The notes under the pieces are model-generated. The model saw only the letters and a program-made list of their open reading frames with translations, did not search any database and was not told the DNA's origin. DNA of 64,000 nt from Rhynchospora pubera (lineage: Eukaryota > Streptophyta > Magnoliopsida > Poales > Cyperaceae), in contig CM051459.1 of assembly GCA_028095005.1 (NCBI GenBank), forward strand, positions 15,610,699 to 15,674,698, read 5' to 3'. A program made the position numbers and the translations under genes. This document shows positions 31,702 to 42,666 of the stretch, one piece after another. Each line of letters opens with the position of its first letter. Within the stretch, counting starts at the first letter, position 1.

Positions 31702-34700
31702 ATGCAGCGCCTATTTTCACCCCAAATTGTGTCGCTTTCTTCTATGAATAGCGTTCTTTCTAAAAGATTGAGGTCAAAATTGAATTGCTGTTTCATGGGC
31801 TCTTCGAAATCCGACTCCATGACAAGATGGAGAACAATGGTCTCCATTCAACCAAAAAGTCATACCGCCATTTCACTGTGTTCATCCTTGGAAGAGGTAA
31901 TTTACTTTATTTCTTAACTATTATGATATTTTTTGTGGTTTATGTGTTTACTGATTTTAGTAAGACTGATGTTTTTTCTTAGGTGATTGATGCATTGATC
32001 AGTCGACGTGATCTGACAGAAGCAGAGGCTGAGAGTGCATTGGATTTGCTAATTCAAGAGGCAGATGAGGCGCTTATCAGTGCTTTTCTTGTGCTTCTTA
32101 GTACCAAAGGAGAGACCTTTGAAGAGGTGAGCGCACAATGTTCGTAATAAAAAAATAAATTATTAATATATGCTGATTTCTGGTTGAATGAGTAATTGTT
32201 CATTACCAGATTGTTGGATTGGCAAGGGCTATGATGAAATCTTGTGTAAAGGTTGAGGGCCTGGATGATGCGGTCGATATTGTGGGGACTGGTGGTGATG
32301 GCGCAAACACCGTCAATATCTCAACTGGCGCTGCCATCTTGGCCGCAGCTGCTGGTGCAAAAGTTGCAAAGGTGATTATTTTTCGTATTATCTCAGTAAT
32401 TTTTATGCTCCTTTTTTGTGTGGAAATAGTAGACAACATGTCTATAATAGACACAAGAAAGATAAAATTGCCGGAAAAAGGACCAACTACAAATGAAGAA
32501 CATCCTTTACTTTTGCATATATAATCTAATGTTCACATATTTCAGTTTTCAAGTATCGCTTAATTTTCATTGATACAGCAATAAAATTAGTATAAATTGC
32601 AGCAAGGTAGCCGATCTAGTTCTTCTGCTTGTGGTAGCGGTGACGTATTGGAAGCTTTGGGAGTGAATATACAATTGGGTCCTGAGGTAAATCCACACAT
32701 TTACTATTACTAATCTCTTGGGGACTTTCACAAATTTCTTTTTTATTGACATTAACTTAAAAATACAAACAAAAAATCTAAACTGTCGATCTTTTTCAAT
32801 TCAATGAGCAATGCATTTATTTATAAATTTTGTAAAATTTGGAGTTCATTTGATATCCGATCAAGATGTCAAAACATAAACGTATTAGAATTAGTGTAAC
32901 ATAGTTAACAAGATTTTTTCATTTTTTGACATCTTGATCGAGTACCAAATGAACTTTCAATTTTACAAAATTTATATGAAAACACATCGCATTAAATGAA
33001 ATAAGATCAACAATTTGAATTCGACATTTAGATTTTTAAACTTTAAAATATTAATAAAAAAATTTGTGATATTTAAAATGATGACACTAGAACTTTACTC
33101 GGATTGATTAATTCTCGACTGCATTTAATTAATGATTTTATGCTGTGATCAAAGTACGAATTTCTTTTAAAATATGGCTTGTACTATATGGGGCAAAGGA
33201 TGGTCACATGTTACTGTACTCCCGTTCAAAAGCATAAATGATGCATCATGGTTCACCAGATCTGAGGCCACACAGCATTAATGCCGCGTACAAATTACCT
33301 CAGGACAAGCCACCAAATTGTGGCACACAAAATTGTCTTCCATATAGCGAGTAAAATCTCTCTATTTCTCTTAACGTTGGCATGCCCATGATGTAATGTT
33401 CAACTTGTTTACATTATTATCAAATTGTGATCCTAATTGTAAAATGATTAAAATATAAGACTTGTCTATCCATTCTTATAAAAACAAAGGACGTCAAGAA
33501 GTGCGTGAAGAAGGCGCGAATTGGCTTTATGTTGGGAGAGAACTACCATGCCGCAATGAAGATAGTAAGGCAAGTCAGAAAGACGCTCAAAGTAAAGACA
33601 GTGTTTAACATTCTCGGCCCTCTGTTAAATCCCGCAAGAGTTCCATTTGCTGTTATTGGTGTGTATGATGAGAGCATTGTAAGTGTTTTCAAATATCTTG
33701 TTGTATATATATATTTTTTTTAAAAAAGTCTTGTTATATATGTTTTATTCTTTTATAAATTTGAATAATAAAATAAAAGGAGCATAATTATGTTGTGTAG
33801 TTCTATAGAAAAATGCTGATTGCAAAATCTCGTCAGTATCATGCTTGTTATTCCATTTTTTTAATATGATTTCCCCTTTTCTCTCAATTATTAGCAAGCA
33901 AATTGCAGGTCAACAAGTCAACTAAATCTCTCTATTTGTGAAAAAATTTCTTTGATGGCAAACTTGCACATTAAATAGATGACATGTTTTCAAACTTCAA
34001 TTGATCTATATATAGGTGCTGACAATGGCTAAAGCAGCACAAAGTTTCGGAATGAAGAGAGCGCTTGTCGTTCATTCAAAAGGCTTGGACGAGATAATTC
34101 CCTTGGGTATGCTAAGCAATTAAATATTTACTTCCAAATTTGCTGTTTCCGAAAAGACTAAGCTTACATGTACTTTTGATAAAACGCTCTTACTTAGCTA
34201 CTTAGTTCCCTTCAGGGCCTGGATATTTCCTTGATGTTACTCCTACACATATAGAGAAGATTTACTATGATCCAAGTGAGCATTGGTTCTCTTTTTATCT
34301 GTAACGACAGTAGACAACTAACAACCTGAAAATTTTGCAGACCACTTGCAGGTTTACATTTACCAAAATTTTGTTCAATGCAAAATATTTTTTGTTTGAA
34401 ATATGATTCAGAAAATCTAATTAGATTTATAATAACTGTGAAGTTGAATTTGGCATTCCTCGCTGCACTGTTGACTGCCTGAGAGGGGGAGGTCCATCAG
34501 AAAATGCAAAGATCCTAAGGGATGTGCTTTCTGGTGCAAAAGGCGCCGTTGCAGATGCTGTTGTAAGTTATACATATCGCCACATACTTGCGTCTCTATA
34601 TGAAAAGATCCTGCAAATTTAGAGTGGTACATAATATTTTCAATTGGGACCAACAAGTACTACCTTACTAACAAAATCGTAATGCCAATTTATCAAAATT

Positions 34701-35119
34701 GTATATTAATTAAAACATTCAAAGTGAGAATAAACTTTGTTTTTTTTTTCTCGCATGGTTTATTCTGTCGCTACTTGTCAAACCTTGGTATATATATCAG
34801 ACTCATCACATATTTCACTCTGAACTTGAAATTGGCAGATTCTCAATGCAGCAGCTGCTCTTCTCGCAAGTGGCAAGATGAGCAGCTTAGCTGATGGAGT
34901 GATGCTAGCTGAAGAGGTGCTACGGTCAGGGAAGGCTCTAAGCACATTGAACTCATGGATACTGGCCTCTAACGTAGGCAGCTCCATTCTCTCTATTTAT
35001 ATTTGTTCAGTAATTTTTTTACTGGTTTTTTCTATTTTCTTCACTTAATTTTCTCAATTTTAAGTATAATTATCATTTATTTGCAGGGAATTCAAGAATT
35101 AGGAACCGTGAGACTTTAA
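31702..35119 (+). CDS. Anthranilate phosphoribosyltransferase-like protein (tryptophan pathway), divergent paralogue
   Basis: Coding exons are 31702-31896, 31983-32126, 32210-32371, 32603-32686, 33490-33678, 34016-34106, 34216-34275, 34444-34562, 34839-34973 and 35087-35119, encoding 403 residues, all in phase. Anthranilate phosphoribosyltransferase joins anthranilate to PRPP in plastid tryptophan synthesis. The first ~65 residues look like a transit peptide. The helical N-terminal domain follows. The PRPP-binding loop VDIVGTGGDGANTVNIST has GTGGD at residues 139-143, and SSSSACGSGDVLEALG follows. Other family signatures are VFNILGPLLNPARVPFAVIGVY and GLDEIIPLGPG. Some usually conserved residues differ: KQGSR (167-171) where KHGNR is usual, YHAAMKIVRQVR where YHPAMK.V.PVR is usual, and LRGGGP where LRGGDP is usual. 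It may be a specialised or weakened paralogue. Intron 4 holds a MITE. Confidence 0.85.
32771..33046. mobile_element. Foldback MITE in intron 4 of the AnPRT-like gene
   Basis: Arm 32771-32873 pairs with the reverse complement of 32932-33046. The best section includes TTGTAAAATTTGGAGTTCAT against its complement near 32949-32970, and GATCAAGATGTCAAAA against TTTTTGACATCTTGATCG. The arms are imperfect and about 100 bp long with a 60-bp loop. Confidence 0.65.
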
Positions 35120-37274
35120 CAGTCTCTGTCAAGAGTCAGATGGTTTGATACTTTGATGTGGCGGGTTCTCATCTGCTGTCATAGTTGCCACTATGATAAA
35201 ATTATGGCAAGATCTGAACATTTCAATACGAATCCGACAACACAGTTCACTTCTCGTCTATGTAACTCTGGTAAAAGAATGAAAATATCTTGGGGAAGAA
35301 GACAGATTACTCTAAGTCTATGTATTTACTTCCTAATAATAAAGAGCTTTAGGAGAATCAGCCTTTGGCCTGAATAATTCATAGTAAGTGAAAATCACAA
35401 AATCTTATTAGAAAATTTCTTGCGGGTATACAAAGTAGGGAGAATTGATTTCATCCTCAAACTCAGAAATTCATGGTATTTAATAATTTCATGATGATAT
35501 TGTACTTCTTTTTAATTCGCGTCTCTTTTTCATAATTAAATATGTTCTTCAAAGTATATCTCTATATTTCTTCATATTTTATAGAAGGTCCCTACTAAAA
35601 TTAGAGGATGTGCAACTCATGACATGACAGTAAAAGCATGAATGCCCCATTCAATTGCTGAAAAAATTGAATACTTACTGATGCCTAGCAAGACACAGTA
35701 GAGAAGTCATGATTTGGTTGTTGCATATTGAAATGTCAAAGGCTACATTTAACTATCTAAATCACCACAAAAGCGATAGTCAATAAACTCGTAACTGAGT
35801 ATCGTAGTAGTGAATGGTGAATGTCAAAGCTACAGCAAGAAGAAATCCTTTTTTGAACAAATCACTTTCAGAAAGCTACAAACATAGAAGCCAGTCAGCA
35901 CAGTCATAAATTCACCCTTAATGCTTGAAACAACACGGAAATTTAACGAACCATTTGTCAATTTTTTTTTAGAACATCATTAGAATATAAGGACCTAGAA
36001 TCCTATTAATAACAAAATTAATTTTTCAGCAAAGGACCGCATATATGTTTTAATTGTCTTTGAATAATTGTCAAATATTATTAAAATTTTATCATATGAT
36101 TTCCAGGCTACAAGTTCTCAACATAAAAATGACCTCACGTGAACCAAGGGATGTTTCCAGCTCTCATTGGCATTGTAATATTTCTAATCATGACAAACTT
36201 GCACTCCTCCTTATAACAAGCTTCCCAGTGTTGACTAAGCTTACATTTTAACAATAAAAAAGTAAGATTATATTTACATATACATACATTAAGGAAAAAA
36301 AAGCTGATTACCATTTGATCTACATAAATTAAATATTTTAGTTCAACCTTCTCAAATATACAGAAACAAGCAAACAGAAAATGAAGGCATTTTGAGCAAG
36401 CCGTCCCGGAAGGATATAAAACAAAGAAACAAACAAAACAAAATAAAATAAAATAAAAGGAAAAACGAAAGAAAAAGAATCTTTGACGGGTCAATAATTC
36501 AGCCCACACTGAATATCGGTTGGATAATTCAGCCCACACTGAATATCGGGCCCAACTTATAATCCCACTATCTACCTTTTTGAACTTTTTGAATTTTCTT
36601 CCATTTTATTTACTATTATCAAATTCAAATTGGTTTTGCTCTTGGGTTCGTCTTTTAGACTTGCTCCCCCACCGGTCCCACAGCGATGGCCAACATCCTA
36701 TGAACTTCAATAATTTTTCATTATCCCTGTAAGAGAAGGTCATATTCTCAATTAAATTTTGTTTCTTGGAGTAGCCAGCAGTTGATAAATAAATATTCAG
36801 TCTATCTAACTTGAAGTCAAAGCAAAAATAAGGAAACAAGGAAAAGTGGTAATAACATTTGTTTGGTCTGGCCTCCAAAGAAGAAAATTCTCCTGCACTG
36901 TGCATGGCTAGTAAATACCAATAGTTGGTACACCAAAAAAATTTAATGTTTAGTTGAAAATAGGATCAAGGCTAGTTTCAGCTATTATTAACCTAGATTA
37001 ATATCCTCCTACTGCTTTCTTTGATTTGCTTCACTCACTCAACAGGATACTCTTTCTTCAGGATGGTCTTTCAATTCCAACGCTATTTAAATAATTAATA
37101 AAATAAAGCTGCCATTAATAAGAACCTCTAGATTCTTTTCCCCAGGTGTTCTCTATTTCCAAAACTTACTCATTATTGTTCAATCCATACTCAAAATCCA
37201 CCTAAAATAACCTTAATAAAACTCCCAAAACATTAACCTTAACATGTTGTGCTATATCTCATGATAATCATTAA
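35120..37274. other. Intergenic with a small tandem palindromic repeat
   Basis: No gene is supported. At 36493-36549 a unit ATAATTCAGCCCACACTGAA is present twice in tandem, each containing ATTCAG...CTGAAT arms. The 3' UTR of the AnPRT-like gene occupies the left end. Confidence 0.55.
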
Positions 37275-37697
37275 TTACCTCTTAGCGCAATTTACTGAAT
37301 TTGTGCGAGACATCATCATCTGTTTTCCCCTCGGTGTGGTTAAACTCCTCGTCAACGAAGTTGGCGTGTAGAAATTTAGGAGGACACCATCACTGCTACA
37401 CCGAAAGCTTTTGCCACTATTCGACCTCTTTCTTTCCTTCCCTTTATGCAAATTCTTCTCACCAACAAAACCTTCTTCCTTCTGAGCATCCTTTTCTTTA
37501 TCAAGCGAAGTCGCTGTACCTGACTTGTCATCGACAATATCGGACAAAGACAACTCGTAGTCCGACTCCGGCATGTCGTGCAAAAGACTCAGCATCTCCT
37601 CTCGACTCTTTGCTATTGCTTTCGTTCTGTCAGATTTCGCAGTATCCATTTTCCTACTAGGATGTTTGAGGCTGCTCTCTGGATTTGCTTGTAGCAT
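37275..37697 (-). CDS. Hypothetical small plant protein, intronless
   Basis: This is a 140-residue open frame starting MLQANPESSLKHPSRKMD. I do not recognise the family with confidence. It has no signal peptide or membrane segment. The middle has an acidic, ordered-looking motif DMPESDYELSLSDIVDD (about residues 41-57). A lysine-rich stretch follows (about 69-91), then FRCSSDGVLLNFYTPTSLTRSLTTPRG (about 97-124). Composition is high in S, K and D, suggesting a mostly disordered regulatory protein. Codon use and the uninterrupted frame in AT-rich DNA support a real gene. It lies alone between repeats. Confidence 0.55.
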   Translation of the reverse strand: MLQANPESSLKHPSRKMDTAKSDRTKAIAKSREEMLSLLHDMPESDYELSLSDIVDDKSGTATSLDKEKDAQKEEGFVGEKNLHKGKERKRSNSGKSFRCSSDGVLLNFYTPTSLTRSLTTPRGKQMMMSRTNSVNCAKR

Positions 37698-38262
37698 CTT
37701 CTCTGAATTGAATATGGTTTGTACTTTGTACTGTGATTAATTAGTGTTGGAATTGTTGAGTGACCTTAGTATCCGGTCAGAGGCTTCTATCATTGTCTTT
37801 TTGTATTGGGTAGTTGAGGTTTTGGTGAATAATCTATGGTAAGGAATCGGAGGTAAGGAGATGATATAGTTCTTTGGTTTTCTCTATTACTTTTGGAAAG
37901 GCAGATTCGGATTTTTTTGTACACGCTAAAGACGTCGTGGATGAAAAATTAAGCAGTCTAGAAGGACTGTCCTTTTTCTTTAGGCATGAAGCATCTGATT
38001 TGTTGTGGTTGGTAACTTGGTAGACATGTAGACAGAATTATTTGTGCCAATAATCATATTTGTTCCTGGAAAAAGATATATATAGAAAAAAATTATCATA
38101 TACGGTTGCTTATTTAATATATACAAACTAACTTTGGTGGCTCAAGAATTTTTGTGAATTTTATAAATACACCATGCAATTTAATAAAATTTTGAAAAAC
38201 AAAATCAAATGATACAATGTTCATTAGATTCCACATCTTAACTTTATTCTTGTGTAGACTAC

Positions 38263-38492
38263 GGGTGTGTTTGGATGCAACGGAATAAGCCGGGAATAGG
38301 GAATAGGAATAAGAAATTTCGATTTGCGTGCTTATTCTTATTCCTTATTTTTATACCATGGTTTTGTTGGTATAGGAATAAGGGCCCTTATTCCTTATTC
38401 TTATGTTGTTTGAGTTGCACAAGAATAAGAATAAGCACACAAACCGAAATTCTTTATTCCTATTCTCTATTTCCGGCCTATCCAAACACACA
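38263..38492 (-). mobile_element. Tourist-like (PIF/Harbinger) palindromic MITE, copy 1
   Basis: It starts GGGTGTGTTTGGATGCAACG and ends ...TCCAAACACAC. Most of the element is an imperfect hairpin with GGAATAAG-type repeats and a central GGGCCCTTATTCC. A copy in the opposite orientation is at 58293-58516, with a clear TAA duplication. Confidence 0.75.
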
Positions 38493-39059
38493 ATGATAGT
38501 TAAATATCAATCAACTAGTTCATCAATTAAATCGCGTAGTTTTAGCTCTATTTTTATTTTTATCAAGTTCGTAGAAAGAGTCCGATGGAAGTGTTCAAAG
38601 CATTGTTTTCAATACCAATTGGTTACCGAAAAATTTCGGTTATATATATCGGATACTGGAATGGTGACCTAATCAGAGGTATCCAGTATTAAAAGAGGAA
38701 ATATCGGAAAATTTTGAAAAAATACCAGATTTTAGGCCGGTATGAATGTCGGTAGAGTATTGAAAACATTGGTTCAAAAGGACCATCTCTTGACTCAACT
38801 CGAAAAGAACATCTTTGACTGAAATCATAGTGACGTTTAACAGGTGTGCATTCCGGGTACATAATGCATGCATCTTTGATTTCCAAAGGAGAAGTATGCT
38901 TGGTCAAAATATATTTGTAACTGGCGCTTAAACTTCTGATCTACTGCGGCCATACTGGTATATATGACATGGGATCATGTGTCTGGTCTCACTGACCACG
39001 CTGGATTTACTACACAGGTCACCCAGCACGCAGCACCGAACCATTGAGGGCAATGTACT

Positions 39060-39349
39060 TAGGGCTATCAATTTCGCTCCGTTTCGTACGTTTTTGTTCC
39101 GTTCCGTTCAAACGGAATAGCTAAGAGAAGGGAATATGTGTTTCGTTTCTGAGAACATAACGAAAACGAAACAGGGAGTGGTACAGCTGAAATCAATGAA
39201 ATATTGACAAAGGAACAGAAAAGGAATGGAAAAAACGTTTCGTTTAACGAACGGAACGAAAATGGTAGAGAGCTTGTGTTTATTTGCCAAAATGGAACGA
39301 AAACGGCAAACGGTATTTCCGCTACCATTTCGCACGTTTCACGGCCCTA
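39060..39349. mobile_element. hAT-type MITE with 8-bp TSD
   Basis: The termini are TAGGGCTATC and CGGCCCTA, outside which AATGTACT is repeated exactly (39052-39059 and 39350-39357). An 8-bp duplication with T/CAGGGC-like ends fits the hAT superfamily. The interior is rich in CGTTTCGTT and AACGAAACG in both orientations, so it folds back on itself. Confidence 0.78.
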
Positions 39350-39545
39350 AATGTACTATTAACAATCAGACACATTGTTATAAATAAATTATTATAAATA
39401 TAGACATATGTCACATATCTTTGCTTCTTTTCAGAACGTGATAGAGACGAAAACGTAATGCGCTGAATAATGGTCCTTAGGGTCAACATAGGTAACATTA
39501 TTTTATTAGGATTTGCGACTGTTTCAATTGTACTAAAATATTCTA

Positions 39546-39713
39546 AGACCGCTTGGATCGCTTAGGAATTTGAAAAATTTGGGAAAGTTACAATTCCTAG
39601 GAATAAATTTATTGAGAAATGTATAACTTTGTGAAGAGTTTAGATTGTTTATAATAAATTTATGATAGGAAGATGAAATTCTCCAAATTCCTTGGAGAAT
39701 CCAAACAGCCCCT
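39546..39713. mobile_element. MITE of the 'AACTTTGTGAAGAGTTTAGA' family
   Basis: The ends are CGCTTGGATCGCTTAGGAATT and ...GGAGAATCCAAACAGCCCC. It shares the conserved core around AACTTTGTGAAGAGTTTAGA, then TTGTTTATAATAAATTTAT. Further copies with this core are at about 40429-40740 (two), 56535-56990 (interrupted), 57008-57125, 58115-58720 (two), 59724-59855 and 62760-62915. Confidence 0.65.
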
Positions 39714-40064
39714 AATAGTTTCTATTCATCTAGAGAAATTGAAAACATCGGAATGGTCTCTCGAAAATCTTGAACGTCAAATTTTAATCAGACCATCAAA
39801 TTAAGATCATATAATTGGTTATATTCAATTGGATACGATCTAACGTGATATACAAGAGAGATTAATCAGAAATTAAATTATTTCGTTAGCGTCCAACAAT
39901 GAAACATATAATTTAGAAGAGAAACAATAATGCAAACAGGAGTTTCCTCGTGGAAAAATGTTGTTGGGGGAGCCAGAATTTCCTTTTCTTGCGTTAGAAG
40001 GAAAACTTGAGAAGGAATAATGTTTTTGCTAAGACCAGTACAATAATTGGTAACAACATGATCC

Positions 40065-42047
40065 CAAAAATTTTTATAAAAGACAAAAATGTCCGTGACA
40101 ATTTAAAAAATGACAAAAGAGTCTCTGAAATTTTAAAAAGAGCACAACTATAGCGATAATTACGGTACCGTTATAATTCAGTCCTATAGCGGCAATAGCA
40201 TTACCGCTATAGGGGACTATAGAGGCATTGCTATTACCGCTATAGACCTTTTTTTTCGAGCTGACACTTTTTTTTTCTCCTTTTTCTCGGGCTGACAACT
40301 GTGCTGAGGTTTTATTTTTTTTGCACTATAGTGGCAATAGTAATGCCGCTATAGTGGTTTTTTTTTTTTGGCTGACACTTCTGTTCGCATCGAAGAGGGA
40401 GTAATATTAGGACTTGGGAGACATTAAGGCTCCGTTTGGATTCAACCGGAATTTGCAGGAAGATGAAATTCCTGGCGAGAAAGAAAGAAAATTTATTATA
40501 AACAATTCAAACTCTTCACAAAATTATACATTTCTCAATAAATTTATTCCTAGGAATTGCAACTTTTTCAAATTCCCTAAGGGGGCGTTTGAATCGCTTA
40601 GGAATTGGGAGAATTTGCTATTTCTAGGCATAAATTTATTGGAAAGTGTGTAACTTTGTGAAGAGTTTGGATTGTTTATATTAAAATTTATGTTCGGAAT
40701 TGCTTATTTCCGGAATTTGGGACGCATCCAAACGACCCCTAAATTTCTAAAGAGTGGGAGGGACTTGGGCTGACAGGTTTTTGTTTCACTTTTTTTTTTT
40801 TGCCGCATTTAATAGGGTGGGTGGGAGGGGGGTTGGGTAGTAATGTGTTAAGAGGCTTATGCCATTTTTTTTCTGCCGAGAGCAATCAGAAAAGAGAGGA
40901 AAGAGAGGAGGAGAGGAAGAAGAGATTTCCGACGTGATTTTTCTTCTTGGTGGCCGCCGCACACAGAAGGAGGAGAGGAGCGAGATATCGATATCAACCA
41001 ACCGCCAACGACTCGGTGGAAATGTATGTTTATTTAATGTAAATTTTCATGTAAATTGTGATGGAAATTGTATGGAATTATAGATGAAATTTTTTTATTG
41101 GAAATGGTATGTATGGAGATTATATGAAATTTTTTTTTGTAATAGGATATGCTTATGAGGAATTATTGAATAATTTAGTCTATGGAAAAAAATATTTAAT
41201 GTTTTTTTAATTTTATTTTTGAAATATGCAATGGAAATTGTGATGGAAATTGTATGGAATTGTTGATGAAAATTATTGATTGCAAATGGTATGGAATTGT
41301 TGGAAAATTAAATGGAAATATATGGAAAAATTATTTAATGTGAATTATTTGATAAATTAGTATATGGAAAAAAAATATTTAATGTTTTTTAAATTATATT
41401 TTTGAAATATTCAATGTAAATTATGATGGAAATTGTATGAAATTGTTGGAAAATTAAATGGAAATGTATGGAGATTTGGAAAAAAAATTTTGTGCAATGG
41501 GAAATTGAATAATTTAGTTTATGGAAAAAATATTTAATGGAACCAATTTTATGGAAATAATTTATCCAAGCAATTTTTAACTGTGTCCTTGTACTATATT
41601 AGTTTGGTTTCATCTAGAACCAAAAAAACCATAAATGAATATTAAAGACAAAATAGAGAAGTTGAAGAATATGAAAATTTCAAATTGTATAATATCTGAT
41701 CTTGACATCACTGATATATGAAGGAGAAAAAATCACAACAACTAATCTCATATTTGCGCAAAAAACAAAAAAAACTCAGACGTGTCAGCGCAAAAAAACA
41801 AAACCTCAGCACTGTTGTCAACCCGAGAAAAAGGAGAAGAAAAGTGTCAGCCCGAAAAAAAAATGTCTATAGCGGTAATAGCAATGCCGCTATAGCCCCT
41901 ATAGCGGTAATGCTATTGTCGCTATAGAGTTGAATTATAACGGTACTGTAATTACCGTATAGTTGTGTTTTTTTAAAAAATTTCAGAGACTCTTTTGTCT
42001 TTTTTAAAATTGTTAGGGGCATTTTTTGTCTTTTATAAAAATTTTCC
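40065..42047. mobile_element. Non-autonomous MULE-like element with ~300-bp inverted repeats
   Basis: Left arm about 40065-40390 and right arm about 41740-42047 are reverse complements with indels. Shared parts include TTTTTATAAAAGACAAAAA, the CTATAGCGGCAATAGCATTA / TAATGCTATTGTCGCTATAG block, and the GGCTGACA segments. Flanks are ACATGATCC (40056-40064) and ACATCATCC (42048-42056), a 9-bp duplication with one mismatch. The interior has two nested MITEs (about 40429-40740), a 5'-UTR-like GA-rich stretch with GGTGGCCGCCGC (about 40870-41010), and an array of ATGGAAATTGTATGGAATT-type units (about 41020-41560). No transposase is seen. Confidence 0.7.
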
Positions 42048-42666
42048 ACATCATCCTTGATTATTTTAAAATAAAATATATTTGTACATAGGACCCCGTC
42101 ATTTCGCCAAAGAAAATCGCCGTAAAACAAATATAGAAATAAGTACAGGATGATTTTCTTTAAACTAACATATTAAAATTATATAAAACACATCATTTAG
42201 CCAAAGGAAAATGTAACAAGACTGAAGCCTTGAATTTACATATTTCACAAGGATGGAACAAATTAAAATAAAAAAGAGAGACGATCCTGTTACTGTTAGC
42301 ATCAAAGACTTAGATGTGCAAACAATAGTTCTGCAATAAAATATCGAGGCCAGAGAATAATTACAAATACTTGGAAAGTTTATTGGAAGCTAGCATGCAA
42401 CTTGCTCAGCAATTCAGCATGAAGGTCACGTAATCAGATTTTGTTATAAAAAACAATAAACTCAAAAGATTTTGTCTCCAAGGGATTGATTAGAAATAAT
42501 TATTGATAAAAAAATGAAATTAATACTTTAATTAACACCAACGTACATAACAGAATAAAATAAGTTACCAAGTTGAATTTTATTATTCCAAACGACAATA
42601 TTTATTTAAGATACACAGGAGCATATCGTACTTAAATAAAAATTACTTGAACTCTATATTTATTTA

